Position numbers and translations under genes: made by a program. A stretch of 64,000 nucleotides of DNA from Treponema sp. (GTDB lineage: Bacteria; Spirochaetota; Spirochaetia; Treponematales; Treponemataceae), in assembly GCA_024402665.1 (NCBI GenBank), contig JAKSTI010000005.1, positions 32,146 to 96,145 of the forward strand. The letters run 5' to 3'. How positions within the stretch are numbered: position 1 is the stretch's first letter; every line of letters starts with the position of its first letter. This document shows, piece by piece, positions 1 through 9,147 of the stretch. The notes under the pieces were generated by a model. That model searched no databases. It saw only the letters and a program-made list of their open reading frames with translations, and was not told the DNA's origin.

Positions 1-1636
1 TTTCATTTTCCACATCAAGAGAACGATCAAGATTAATTGCATCAAGAAATTCTACAAGTCCCTGCTTAGAACATTCATATACAGCCGCACTGTTTACAAG
101 TTCATCAAGATTGGCAACCCGCTGAGTTCCTTCAATTTCATCTGAAGCCTTATAAAATTCTTCAAGAGAAAAAAGATTAATGATTTTTCTGATGAAACTT
201 GAAAGATTAAGTCCTTCTGCATCATCAAAGAAAGTTGAAAGTTCTTCAAAATTCTTTACAAAATTCGTTGCCCCTTCTTTTGCGGCTTTTGGAAAAGATG
301 AAGAAAGTTCTTTTACAGCATCAATAAGATTTGTGAATTCTCCTGTTGGAATAACTGCCTTTTCCATGATGCTGTCCTGTTTTTTTTCACCAATACCACG
401 GGCTGGTTTATTAATAACACGACGGAACGAAATTTCATCTCTTGGATTTGCACACAAAGCAATATAAGCCAGAGTGTCTTTAATTTCTTCACGCTCATAG
501 AATTTTAAGGAACCAACTACTTTGTAAGGGATTTTTCTGTGTAAAAATTCTTTTTCAAAATTCAAAGACTGAGCGTTAGTTCTGTACAAAATTGCCCAGT
601 CTTTATAACTTGCACCGGCACTTAAAGAACGCATAATCAAATCGGCACAGAAAGTTGATTCAGCCCCCTGATCTGGAAGAAAAGCAATTACTGGCATTCC
701 ACCTTCTTCTCTGGCAGGAACAAGAGTTTTTCCAAGACGATTTGCATTTTTACTGACAACAAGATTTGCCGCGTTCAAAATATTTCCAGTAGAGCGATAG
801 TTTGTTTCAAGACGAATTACTTTTGTATCTTTAAATTCATCCGGAAAAGACAAAATATTTCTTACTTCGGCACCACGGAATTTATAAATAGACTGGTCAT
901 CATCACCAACTACGCAAACATAAGCAGGATTATCAGTTTTAATACCAGAAAGTTCCTGAAGCAATTTGTACTGGGCAATATTTGAGTCCTGATACTCATC
1001 AACCATTACAACTTTAAATCTGGAATGGATACTGGCAGCAATTGCAGGGTCCGATTGAAGAAGTTCATAAGGCAAAGTGATTAAATCACCAAAGTCGGTA
1101 TTTCCGGTAGCTCTAAGTCTTTTCTGATATTCATAATAAATTGCAGGAATATCAAGGTCGCTGGCTAACATAGACAAATCATCTTCTGGGGTAAGACAAT
1201 AGTCTTTTGCAAGAGCAATCTGCTTTGCCGCCATTTTAGCTTCTTTTACACTTAAGGAAGGAACCGCTTTTCTAACAAGAACGGCCATGTCATCATCGTC
1301 ATATACAGTAAAATTTGGTTCAAGGCCAATGTTTTCTGCATAACGGCGAAGAAACCAGGCGCCAAAAGAATGGAATGTTTTTATCTGAGCACCAGCGGCT
1401 CTTGGTTCAAGAGAGATTGCTCTTTCGCGCATTTCGTTGGCCGCTTTTTTTGTAAATGTAACCGCAAGAATAGAATAAGGATCAATATGCTTTTCGCTGA
1501 TTAAATAAGAAATTTTTGTAGTGATTACCCTGGTTTTTCCAGATCCTGCACCAGCAAGAATTAAGAGAGGACTATTTTCATGTTGAACCGCCTCCAGCTG
1601 CTGTGGATTCAGTTGTTTTAAATAATCATCAAGCAT
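1..1636 (-). CDS. Rep/UvrD/PcrA-type ATP-dependent DNA helicase (C-terminus cut by window edge)
   Basis: SF1A 3'-5' DNA helicase acting in repair or replication restart. The reading frame runs leftward from an ATG at 1636 and is still open at base 1, so about 545 residues are seen of a usual 650-750. Visible motifs in order: Walker A AGAGSGKT near residue 28, AVTFTKKAA (Ia), VDEYQDSN (II), GDDDQSIYKFRGAE (III), TNYRS (IV) and RVINKPARGIG further on. The last helicase motifs lie outside the window. It starts 3 nt after the rimO stop and looks like the last gene of the ftsH-lolA-rodZ-rimO run. Rep, PcrA and UvrD cannot be told apart from this part. Confidence 0.93.
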   Translation of the reverse strand, partial: MLDDYLKQLNPQQLEAVQHENSPLLILAGAGSGKTRVITTKISYLISEKHIDPYSILAVTFTKKAANEMRERAISLEPRAAGAQIKTFHSFGAWFLRRYAENIGLEPNFTVYDDDDMAVLVRKAVPSLSVKEAKMAAKQIALAKDYCLTPEDDLSMLASDLDIPAIYYEYQKRLRATGNTDFGDLITLPYELLQSDPAIAASIHSRFKVVMVDEYQDSNIAQYKLLQELSGIKTDNPAYVCVVGDDDQSIYKFRGAEVRNILSFPDEFKDTKVIRLETNYRSTGNILNAANLVVSKNANRLGKTLVPAREEGGMPVIAFLPDQGAESTFCADLIMRSLSAGASYKDWAILYRTNAQSLNFEKEFLHRKIPYKVVGSLKFYEREEIKDTLAYIALCANPRDEISFRRVINKPARGIGEKKQDSIMEKAVIPTGEFTNLIDAVKELSSSFPKAAKEGATNFVKNFEELSTFFDDAEGLNLSSFIRKIINLFSLEEFYKASDEIEGTQRVANLDELVNSAAVYECSKQGLVEFLDAINLDRSLDVENE

Positions 1637-1638
1637 AT

Positions 1639-3060
1639 TTAGTAAACAAATTTCAAACTGGAATTATTAGTTCTTGCTTTCTTAAGTTTTAAGAATCGGG
1701 CATCTAAGTCAACACCTGTAACTGCAAGAATTTTTACAACTACAACATTGCCTGTTTCAATATTTTTTGCCTGTTCAGAATCATCTGCGTCATAACGGAT
1801 AACAACAGATCCGTCAACCTCAGGAGCCTGGAACCATGCACGGCCAATTGCAAGTCCTTCAGAAGAATCTTCTGCAACTTCTTCATCAATACTGATGATT
1901 TCTTCAACAAGAACTTCAACTTCTCTTCCAACAAAAGCTTCAAGAGTTTTTGCTGTTAATTCAGACTGAATCTGTTCAAGGCGCTCTGCTCTTTTTGCGG
2001 CAACTTTTTTAGAAACCTGTGGCTTCATACTGTAAGCAGGAGTATCTTCTTCTCTGCTGTAAGGGAAACAACCAGACCAGGAAGGGCTAATTGCTTTTAA
2101 AAAGTTTACAGTATTTTCAGCTGCTTCATCAGTTTCTCCTGGGAAACCTGTAAGGAAAGTTGTTCTAAGGAAACAGTCGGGCAATTCTTTTTTTAATGTA
2201 TTAATAAGTTCAACATATTTTGAAGAAGGACCAACTCTGTTCATTGCAACAATAATATTGTCATCACCACTCTGGAATGGAATATCAAAATAATGAAGGA
2301 ATCTTGGGTCTTTTTTCAAAACAGGGATTATATCTTTATTAAAGTGATCAGGATGAATATAAAGAAGACGCACAATAAAATCGCCTTTTAATAAAGAAAT
2401 CTGTTCAAGCAAAAAGCACAATCCGCTCTTACCTTCACAAGCCTTATCTGCCTCATATGCAGCAAGATCCTGACCAATCAGATTTATTTCATAAACGCCC
2501 TGTTCAATAAGCCCCTTTATTTCTTCAATAATGGAATCTACAGGACGGCTTCTTACTTCACCACGAATCAATGGAATTGCACAGAAAGAACAATGGTTTG
2601 AACAGCCTTCTGTTATTTTTACAAAAGCGGCACCGTGATAGTTAAATAAATAAGGACGATTTCCACAAGAAATTCCTTCCTGAGGGAATGTCTGCTGACA
2701 ACGGTTTCCTTTTGAAACAGAGTCCATAAATTCAACAATTTTTTCAAGGCTTCCGTTTCCAAAGATTCCGTCTAATTCTGGAATTGATTCATAAAGCTGC
2801 TGAGAATAACGTTCTGCAAGACAACCTGTAAGAATAATTTTTGCATCAGGATAATTATTCTTAACATTATAAATTGCGTCGATTGATTCTTTTTTTGCTG
2901 ATTCAATGAAGCCGCAGGAATTGATTAAAATAAAATCGGCTTCATCTGCATTAAGAGTAACCTGGTACCCGTTCTTAACTAAAAATCCAATTAATAATTC
3001 ACCATCAGTCTGATTTTTTGCACAACCATGATTATCAATAAAAAATTTAGTCAAGTTCAA
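1639..3060 (-). CDS. rimO: Ribosomal protein S12 methylthiotransferase RimO
   Basis: Radical SAM enzyme that methylthiolates an aspartate of ribosomal protein S12. At 473 residues it is slightly longer than typical RimO. The N-terminal domain has three cluster cysteines: C13 in HGCAKN, C49 in NSCGFIESAKKESID and C80 in TGC. The CxxxCxxC radical SAM motif is C153/C157/C160 (CSNHCSFC), followed by IPLIRGEVRSRP. A TRAM-like RNA-binding domain fills roughly residues 385-460. GCAKN and CGFIESAKKES point to RimO; MiaB has GCQMN-type sequence. Its start overlaps the end of the RodZ-like gene by 14 nt, suggesting coupled translation. Confidence 0.93.
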   Translation of the reverse strand: MNLTKFFIDNHGCAKNQTDGELLIGFLVKNGYQVTLNADEADFILINSCGFIESAKKESIDAIYNVKNNYPDAKIILTGCLAERYSQQLYESIPELDGIFGNGSLEKIVEFMDSVSKGNRCQQTFPQEGISCGNRPYLFNYHGAAFVKITEGCSNHCSFCAIPLIRGEVRSRPVDSIIEEIKGLIEQGVYEINLIGQDLAAYEADKACEGKSGLCFLLEQISLLKGDFIVRLLYIHPDHFNKDIIPVLKKDPRFLHYFDIPFQSGDDNIIVAMNRVGPSSKYVELINTLKKELPDCFLRTTFLTGFPGETDEAAENTVNFLKAISPSWSGCFPYSREEDTPAYSMKPQVSKKVAAKRAERLEQIQSELTAKTLEAFVGREVEVLVEEIISIDEEVAEDSSEGLAIGRAWFQAPEVDGSVVIRYDADDSEQAKNIETGNVVVVKILAVTGVDLDARFLKLKKARTNNSSLKFVY

Positions 3061-4138
3061 TTACCACCAGTCTGTATTTTCCGTCATTATCTTTAATCCA
3101 CTTAATATCTTCTACAAGTACGTGACCTGCTTTACCAATATCAAGGTTATAAGTTTTTGTATCAGCAATAATTGTGAACTTAACAGCATTACTGTTAGAA
3201 ATCCACAGACGAATACCGTTATGAGGATTTGCAGTACAAACTTCACCTTTTGTAAAGTAAGATTCAACAGCATCCTGACTGTCAATCTTATCTCTGAAGA
3301 GACAAGAGTTAAGGAATGTTGCATTAAGTGTAAATGGATAAGCTCTGTTATCTTCAAGAATAACTTTCTGAGGATATTTAGATTTAACTTCGCTGGCAAA
3401 TGGAATGTCGTCTGTGTAAACATCTGTAGCTCCAACAGAAGCAACTCCATGACGAGCAAGAACGCTTACTTCAACACCACGATTTTCATCTGTATAAGAA
3501 AGATCTGAAACATAAATAATCAAATCTGGTGCTGTATCACCGTTAATATCAATTTCTGATTCTTCAGCAAGGTCTGTGTAGAAAACACCAGATGGAGTAT
3601 CAAGACCAAAAGAAGAAAGTGTATCATAAACAGTAAGAACAATCTGGCCGTTATCAGAAGGATACAAAAGCTGATCGCCTTTATAAAGTCTCTGTGTAAA
3701 CTTTTCATCACCAATTTCGTACTGTTTGTTTTTAATTTTGCTTGAAAGAACAACTGCAGGATCTTCTTCAACATTTTTCTTTGTTGCAAGAAGAATTGAA
3801 ACTGTAGTAATTACACCAAGAACAAGAACAATAGGAACAATTACTGCAGGAAGCAGCCAGCGAGGTTTTGGTTTAGCAATAAGTTCAATAGGAACTGGAG
3901 ATTCCTGAATCTTCTTATTGTTATATAGTTTAAGCATTAATTCTGTATTTAATTCAAGATAATTAGAATAGTTTCTTAAGAAACCAATCATATAGGCTTC
4001 GCCAGGGAAAACTGAATTGTCTTCTTCTTCGAGGCCCTGTAAATATCTTTTATCAATCGAAATCTCACGTGAAACTCTGTCTAAATCAAGACCTTTTTCT
4101 TCACGTTTGTTATGCAAAATCTCGCCGAAACTATCCAT
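3047..4138 (-). CDS. RodZ-like membrane protein with N-terminal helix-turn-helix
   Basis: 363 residues. Residues 1-70 form an HTH_25/Xre-like helix-turn-helix as in RodZ (begins SFGEILHNKREEKGLDLD). A basic linker (AKPKPRW) is followed by one transmembrane helix at about 95-117, then a periplasmic region of about 245 residues rich in beta-strand-like sequence. In the RodZ family the HTH binds MreB rather than DNA and helps set cell shape. That role is a family inference, and the periplasmic part here is not recognisably the RodZ C-terminal domain. It lies between lolA-like and rimO, 7 nt after the former, in the same operon-like run. Confidence 0.75.
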   Translation of the reverse strand: MDSFGEILHNKREEKGLDLDRVSREISIDKRYLQGLEEEDNSVFPGEAYMIGFLRNYSNYLELNTELMLKLYNNKKIQESPVPIELIAKPKPRWLLPAVIVPIVLVLGVITTVSILLATKKNVEEDPAVVLSSKIKNKQYEIGDEKFTQRLYKGDQLLYPSDNGQIVLTVYDTLSSFGLDTPSGVFYTDLAEESEIDINGDTAPDLIIYVSDLSYTDENRGVEVSVLARHGVASVGATDVYTDDIPFASEVKSKYPQKVILEDNRAYPFTLNATFLNSCLFRDKIDSQDAVESYFTKGEVCTANPHNGIRLWISNSNAVKFTIIADTKTYNLDIGKAGHVLVEDIKWIKDNDGKYRLVVIELD

Positions 4139-4145
4139 TTTTTAA

Positions 4146-4811
4146 CTACTCCGTAAACAAGAAGTTATTTAAGTTATTTGCAGATGATGGTGCGTCGTAA
4201 ATAAAACGCTGTTCCGAAATTCCCTGATTCAATCTGTAATTAGAGAAAAGGAATGTAAATGTTACGCCAGCCGGAGTCACTGCTTCCATTTTTCTAATTA
4301 ATTTTGTATCTGGATTAACAGAAATCTTTATATATCTAAAAGCTTCTGCTGCACTTTTACGGTAGAGAATAAATTTTACAACCATTTCATCTGAATCTGG
4401 TTCAAGTGGGACTGCTGCCTGACCAGTTTCATATGCAACTGTATAATAGCGGCTCATTAATGAAAGACCTAATGGACTTTTTGGATTTCCACCCTGAGGT
4501 TCCTGCTGCAAAACTGCAGATGTTTCTGGAAGATACATAGTAAGGAAATCGCCGTTATAACAAATAACCTGATTTGTTGGAACTACATAGTCCATACGAA
4601 CATAGTTTGGAGCCATGTAAGACAAACTTCCACTTGTTACAGTTTTATTAATTGTAATAGTAAAATCAGCTTCATAATCTTTTAAAGACGCATAATATTC
4701 TGATACAGATTTGAAATATGCACTAGCAGTTGTAATCTGAGCAAAAGCTCCTGTGATAGCAAAAAGTGCTACAGCTGCACCAATAATAAATTTTTTGTTT
4801 AATCTATTCAT
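4146..4811 (-). CDS. LolA-like outer-membrane lipoprotein carrier protein
   Basis: About 221 residues. I chose the ATG at 4811 (MNRLNKKF...) because it begins a clean signal peptide ending near GAFAQ and has AAGG 8 nt upstream. The frame is open to 4856, which would add 15 residues before the signal and overlap ftsH. The mature part has a LolA/LolB-like pattern: repeated aromatic beta-strands, YEADFTITI, SYMAPNYVRMDY and late KMEAVTP. LolA proteins carry lipoproteins across the periplasm; Treponema has an outer membrane and many lipoproteins. Immediate neighbours are ftsH upstream and rodZ-like downstream. Confidence 0.75.
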   Translation of the reverse strand: MNRLNKKFIIGAAVALFAITGAFAQITTASAYFKSVSEYYASLKDYEADFTITINKTVTSGSLSYMAPNYVRMDYVVPTNQVICYNGDFLTMYLPETSAVLQQEPQGGNPKSPLGLSLMSRYYTVAYETGQAAVPLEPDSDEMVVKFILYRKSAAEAFRYIKISVNPDTKLIRKMEAVTPAGVTFTFLFSNYRLNQGISEQRFIYDAPSSANNLNNFLFTE

Positions 4812-4839
4812 AGTCATAACCTTATCTATTTTAGAATAG

Positions 4840-6843
4840 TTAGTCCTTTGCGTCAACTAACGACTTACAATGACCTTCAGCATTAACGATTTCATAGAAC
4901 TCTTTTCCATCAAGAGTTTCAACTTCCTTAACACGATTAGCTACATATTCAATTAAATCTTTGTGTTCTTTAAGCAATTTCAGAACTTTTTTATAACGTT
5001 CGTCCATTATACGGGCAATTTCTTCATCAATGAATTTCTGTGTTTCTTCACTGAATTCACGGATAAGATTTGGTTCACCACCACGGTTACCAAGAACGCC
5101 TTTTCCAAGAGTCATATTTCTGAACTTATCACTCATACCGAACACTGTAATCATATCTTTTACAACTGCAGTTGCATGAGCAATATCGTTTGAAGCACCA
5201 GTTGAAATATCACCAAGCATAATTTCTTCGGCAGCACGTCCACCAAGAAGAACGTCAATTTCATTTAACATATCATTCTTAGTACGGAAGTTCTTTTCAT
5301 GTTCTTCTTCACGGTACTGTGTAAATCCACCTACTCCATGAGAGCGAGGAACAACAGTAATTTTATTTACAGGAGGATAATCTGGTGTAAATGCACCAAC
5401 TAAAGCATGACCAGTTTCATGAACAGAAACAAGACGCATTTCCTTTTCATTATCCTTACGAGATTTCTTTTTAAGACCAATGCTAACCTTATCAATTGCA
5501 TCGTTGAAATCTTCCATTGTTACTTTCTTACGGCCATTACGAACAGCAAGCAAAGCAGCTTCATTTACAACATTTGCAAGATCAGCTCCGGCAAAACCAG
5601 TTGTACCATGAGCAACAGAAACAAAATCAACATCAGAATCAAGTTTTACATTTTTTGCATGAATGCGCAGAATATCTTCACGACCTTTTACATCAGGCTT
5701 TTCAACAGGAACCTGTCTGTCAAAACGACCAGGACGCAAAATTGCAGGATCAAGAACATCGGCACGGTTTGTTGCAGCAAGAATAATAAGACCTTTTTCG
5801 TTATCAAAACCATCCATTTCTACAAGAAGCTGGTTCAATGTCTGTTCACGTTCATCATTGCTGCTGAATCCATTTGAACGGCTTTTTGCAAGAGCATCAA
5901 TTTCATCAATAAACACAATACAAGGAGCTTTTTCACGAGCCTGTTTAAACAAATCACGAACACGGCTGGCACCAACACCAACAAACATTTCTACAAAGTC
6001 TGAACCGGAAATACTGAAGAATGGAACTCCTGCTTCACCAGCAACTGCACGGGCAAGCAATGTTTTACCAGTACCAGGGTCACCTACAAGTAAAACACCC
6101 TTAGGAATCTTACCACCAATATCTGTATATTTTTTTGGAGATTTCAAAAAGTCTACAACCTCAACAAGTTCTTCTTTAGCTTCATCAACACCAGCAACAT
6201 CTGTAAATCTTGTTTTGATTTTTCCTTCTTCAACAACTCTTGCACGGCTTGCACCAACATTAAAGATGCTGCCCATACCACCACCGGCACCGCCACCCAT
6301 TTTGCGGAACAGGAGGAAATAAATTAATACAAGAATCAAAAGTGGGAACAACAAACTTGCAAGGAAACTCAGGAAAGAGTTAGATTCTTTAAGAACAAAT
6401 TTGTAAGGAATATTTTTTTCTTCAAGAATATCATAAAGTCTTGTTGTAATTAAAATTGGAGCACTTGCCTTATATTCTCTTCCCTTCATTTTTGCAGAAG
6501 AAGCAAAAAGCGGAATACCTTTACCATAAACTGTATCTTCCTGTTTTGGTGCAGTTTCGTATCCGGCAACATAATTTTCGTAAATTTCTACTTCAACAAT
6601 AGTTCCATTTTCTACAAGGCTGCAGAAAGCTGAATAAGGAATATAATCATTCTTACTTCTTGAACCAAAGAAAAGCTGGGAAATAAGCATTACTGCCCCA
6701 ACAATCAAAAGGATTGTAATAAATGGGAATCCCTGTTTTTTATTCTTATTTTTTTTATCTTTATCATTATCTGGCCCTGGAAACTTAAAGAAATTGAATG
6801 GGTCATTTTCATCTTTGTTAGGCTTATTATTGTTTTCTGCCAT
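4840..6843 (-). CDS. ftsH: ATP-dependent zinc metalloprotease FtsH
   Basis: Membrane-anchored AAA+ protease that extracts and degrades membrane and regulatory proteins. In 667 residues: TM1 at about 39-59, an extracytoplasmic domain, TM2 at about 165-188, Walker A GDPGTGKT at 254-261, Walker B FIDEID at about 311-316, the second region of homology [20 protein letters not shown], and the zinc motif HETGH at 475-479. The N-terminus is unusually hydrophilic (Asn/Asp/Lys rich) before TM1. Upstream the minus strand has GAGGATGAG before the ATG and two TATAAT-like boxes at 6873-6878 and 6881-6886. First gene of the leftward block. Confidence 0.98.
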   Translation of the reverse strand: MAENNNKPNKDENDPFNFFKFPGPDNDKDKKNKNKKQGFPFITILLIVGAVMLISQLFFGSRSKNDYIPYSAFCSLVENGTIVEVEIYENYVAGYETAPKQEDTVYGKGIPLFASSAKMKGREYKASAPILITTRLYDILEEKNIPYKFVLKESNSFLSFLASLLFPLLILVLIYFLLFRKMGGGAGGGMGSIFNVGASRARVVEEGKIKTRFTDVAGVDEAKEELVEVVDFLKSPKKYTDIGGKIPKGVLLVGDPGTGKTLLARAVAGEAGVPFFSISGSDFVEMFVGVGASRVRDLFKQAREKAPCIVFIDEIDALAKSRSNGFSSNDEREQTLNQLLVEMDGFDNEKGLIILAATNRADVLDPAILRPGRFDRQVPVEKPDVKGREDILRIHAKNVKLDSDVDFVSVAHGTTGFAGADLANVVNEAALLAVRNGRKKVTMEDFNDAIDKVSIGLKKKSRKDNEKEMRLVSVHETGHALVGAFTPDYPPVNKITVVPRSHGVGGFTQYREEEHEKNFRTKNDMLNEIDVLLGGRAAEEIMLGDISTGASNDIAHATAVVKDMITVFGMSDKFRNMTLGKGVLGNRGGEPNLIREFSEETQKFIDEEIARIMDERYKKVLKLLKEHKDLIEYVANRVKEVETLDGKEFYEIVNAEGHCKSLVDAKD

Positions 6844-7019
6844 GTGTACTCATCCTCAAAAAAAATTTTTCTATTATAACATTATAAATATACTAATATT
6901 AGAAGAAATTGTCGACAAAAATGGGAAAATAAAATTATTTTATTTTTTTCTTAAGTTTTTTTTCTATTATCCGAAAATCTAAGTGTCCTAGTATCAATGA
7001 TTCAATAGGAGGTTTCTGA
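6844..7019. promoter_or_regulatory. Divergent intergenic region between ftsH and fliS
   Basis: AT-rich spacer with promoters on both strands. Leftward toward ftsH there are two overlapping TATAAT candidates (6873-6878, 6881-6886) without a convincing -35. Rightward toward fliS lies a sigma-28-type promoter, listed separately. No gene is seen here. Confidence 0.5.
6951..6977 (+). promoter_or_regulatory. Sigma-28 (FliA)-type promoter of fliS-flgN
   Basis: TTAAGTTT at 6951-6958, exactly 11 nt, then TCCGAAAA at 6970-6977. The enterobacterial sigma-28 consensus is TAAAGTTT-N11-GCCGATAA, so 7 of 8 and 6 of 8 positions agree with the ideal spacing. It stands before a flagellar chaperone gene, as expected for late flagellar transcription. 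The start codon is 42 nt further on, with AGGAGG at 7007-7012. Confidence 0.7.
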
Positions 7020-7460
7020 ATGGGATACACTAATGGTTATAATGCTTACCAGAAAGCTAACGTCAGCACAGCAAGCCAGGGACGCTTAGTGGTTTTGTTG
7101 TACGAAGGAGCCATTAAACAGCTTACAACCGCTTTATCGTATCTGGAAGGAAGAGATAAAGTTGAACCTAAAAATATTGAAAAGTTCGGTATTTGCCTTC
7201 AGAAAGCCCAGCAGATTATTGGAGAATTACAGGTTTCATTGGATATGGAAAAAGGACAGGATATTGCTAAAAACCTTATGTCACTTTATTTGTTCTTTAA
7301 TGAGGAACTGGTTGCAGCAAATATCAGTCAGGACAGAAAAAAGATTGAATTTGTATTAAACATGATGTCACAGTTAGTACAGTCATGGAGACAAGTAGCT
7401 AACAGCACTGCAAATGCACCTGCTGCTAAAATAGATAATGCGTTAAACATTGTTGGATAA
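7020..7460 (+). CDS. fliS: Flagellar export chaperone FliS
   Basis: 146 residues, helical throughout, with the family opening GYNAYQKANVSTASQGRLVVLLYEG (tyrosine pair, then the SQGRL...LYEGAI helix). FliS binds the C-terminal disordered helix of flagellin in the cytoplasm and keeps it export-competent. AGGAGG with 7-nt spacing fixes the start. Its TAA overlaps the ATG of an upstream-extended reading of the next gene (TAATG), so the two are translationally close. A sigma-28-type promoter precedes it. Confidence 0.93.
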   Translation: MGYTNGYNAYQKANVSTASQGRLVVLLYEGAIKQLTTALSYLEGRDKVEPKNIEKFGICLQKAQQIIGELQVSLDMEKGQDIAKNLMSLYLFFNEELVAANISQDRKKIEFVLNMMSQLVQSWRQVANSTANAPAAKIDNALNIVG

Positions 7461-7474
7461 TGAGGGGAAACAAT

Positions 7475-7948
7475 ATGGAAATTACACAGGAAGAATTAAA
7501 CGAAAGAGTTGCATTACTCAAAAAATTCAGAAGTCTGCTTGAACAGCAGAGAAACAAATTTCAGGAATACCTTGAAGTATTAGAAAAGCAGCAGAATTCA
7601 ATTACCGCAGAAGACCCTGACTCATTGCTTGCTCACACAGAATTGGAACAGCAGGTTGTAAAAAATATTGCAAACCTTCAGAAAGTTATTATTCCAATGT
7701 CACGCATGTATAAAGCATCTGGAAACAACAATAGTGCTGACAACGAATCAATTTCTATGATTCAGAATGAACTTACAGATTTGCAGAATAAAGTTCTTAA
7801 ACAGAATGAAATTAACCGTGATTTACTTCGCGTTCATATTGATAATATTCGTACACAGATTAAAAACTTTAATAATCCATACAAAAATGCAGCAAGTGTT
7901 TATGCTCAGAAGCAGACAGTTGCAACATTAGTAGCTGTAGAAGCTTAG
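7475..7948 (+). CDS. flgN: FlgN-like flagellar chaperone
   Basis: About 157 residues, almost wholly alpha-helical/coiled-coil and Gln/Asn/Glu rich, as in FlgN, the export chaperone for hook-associated proteins. The long hydrophilic helix early in the protein (about residues 5-45) and the helical C-terminus fit the family, but sequence similarity in FlgN is weak, so position after fliS is part of the evidence. I chose the ATG at 7475 because GAGGGG (7462-7467) lies 7 nt upstream. An ATG at 7460 in the same frame overlaps the fliS stop and has no ribosome site. Confidence 0.72.
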   Translation: MEITQEELNERVALLKKFRSLLEQQRNKFQEYLEVLEKQQNSITAEDPDSLLAHTELEQQVVKNIANLQKVIIPMSRMYKASGNNNSADNESISMIQNELTDLQNKVLKQNEINRDLLRVHIDNIRTQIKNFNNPYKNAASVYAQKQTVATLVAVEA

Positions 7949-7956
7949 TTGTAATC

Positions 7957-9126
7957 TTAATTTACGAATGGCTGGTCCACTGTTATTACACAGAAAGTGT
8001 TTTGGCAGCGGGCCATTATTTTTTTACCCACCAATTCTTTCAATTCATCATCAGAAAGTGAACAGCTGAAAGGTTTTACAATATCAAAAATCAAATTTGT
8101 GTGGCTTGGACCTGGAACCATTCTTACATCATGACAGGTAATTTCCCCATTGATTGAAGCAAGCTCTTCTTTAAGCATCTCTTTCATTTCAGAAAGTTTT
8201 TTATTTTTTGTATCAATAGGATCCATGTGAATAATGACATGACAGTTAAATTTCATGGCGATTGAAACTTCTGCTACATCAATAACATCGTGAAGTTCAA
8301 AAATATCCATATCACCAGGAACTTCTGCGTGAAGACTAATCATTAATCGGCCGGGACCATAATCATGAACAACTAAATCATGCATTCCGCAAATCGGTTT
8401 ATGAGAAAGAAGTTCTTCATAAATCTGATCAACAAATTCTGCAGATGGAGAAGTTCCAAGTAAAGGCTCAATTGTTTCTTTTGCAGATTCAATACCAGTT
8501 TTAAGAATAAAGAAGGCTACAACAAGGCCCGCAATTCCATCAACAGGGAAAGTAGTGAATCTGGAAATCACAAAAGAAACAATAACTGCAAAAGTAGAAA
8601 TTGTATCGCTGAGACTGTCTTTGGCAGTAGCTTCCATACTTACAGAATTAATTTTTTTTGCAACAGAGTGATTATAGAAGAACATATAGAACTTAACTGC
8701 AATTGCAAAAATCATGATAATAAGAGTTGCAGTTGAAAATTGAACAGACTGGGGATTGATTAATGCTTCGATTGAAGATTTAAAAAGTTCCACAGCCATA
8801 ATCAAAATAAGGAAGGAAATAATAAGACCCGCAATATATTCAATTCTTCCATGCCCAAAAGGATGCTCAGGATCAGGTTTCTTTGAAGAAAGTTTAAATC
8901 CAAGAATCTGGACAATGGAAGATGCGGCATCAGAAAGGTTATTAAAGGCATCTGCAACAAGGGCAATGCTGGCACTGATTGTTCCAAAAATAAATTTTGC
9001 AGCGAACAGAATTAAGTTCCAGAAAATCCCGAAAGCCCCGCACAAGACACCGTAATCAGAACGGACTTTAGGATCTGTATAATTATTACTGTTTTTCACA
9101 AAGATTTTAACAAGCAGTTTCAGCAT
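7957..9126 (-). CDS. Cation diffusion facilitator family metal transporter
   Basis: 389 residues, CDF family: proton-coupled export of divalent metals (Zn, Mn, Fe or Co) across the inner membrane. Six membrane segments occupy about residues 28-215. The metal-site signature DAFNNLSDAASS is in TM2 and the paired site ATAKDSLSDT in TM5; HPFGHGR lies in the loop between. After TM6 come a cytoplasmic domain with HDLVVHDYG and, beyond about residue 300, an extra tail of about 90 residues that resembles a second metal-binding-fold copy. The TM2 site has N and D residues where zinc members often have HxxxD, hinting at Mn/Fe. AAGG 8 nt upstream sets the start. Confidence 0.9.
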   Translation of the reverse strand: MLKLLVKIFVKNSNNYTDPKVRSDYGVLCGAFGIFWNLILFAAKFIFGTISASIALVADAFNNLSDAASSIVQILGFKLSSKKPDPEHPFGHGRIEYIAGLIISFLILIMAVELFKSSIEALINPQSVQFSTATLIIMIFAIAVKFYMFFYNHSVAKKINSVSMEATAKDSLSDTISTFAVIVSFVISRFTTFPVDGIAGLVVAFFILKTGIESAKETIEPLLGTSPSAEFVDQIYEELLSHKPICGMHDLVVHDYGPGRLMISLHAEVPGDMDIFELHDVIDVAEVSIAMKFNCHVIIHMDPIDTKNKKLSEMKEMLKEELASINGEITCHDVRMVPGPSHTNLIFDIVKPFSCSLSDDELKELVGKKIMARCQNTFCVITVDQPFVN

Positions 9127-9147
9127 CAGTTTTACCTTATTTCAAAC

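Noticed and set aside
5663..6322. Rightward 219-codon frame within ftsH
   Set aside because: Lies antisense to the conserved AAA+ domain of ftsH and has no ribosome site or family features.
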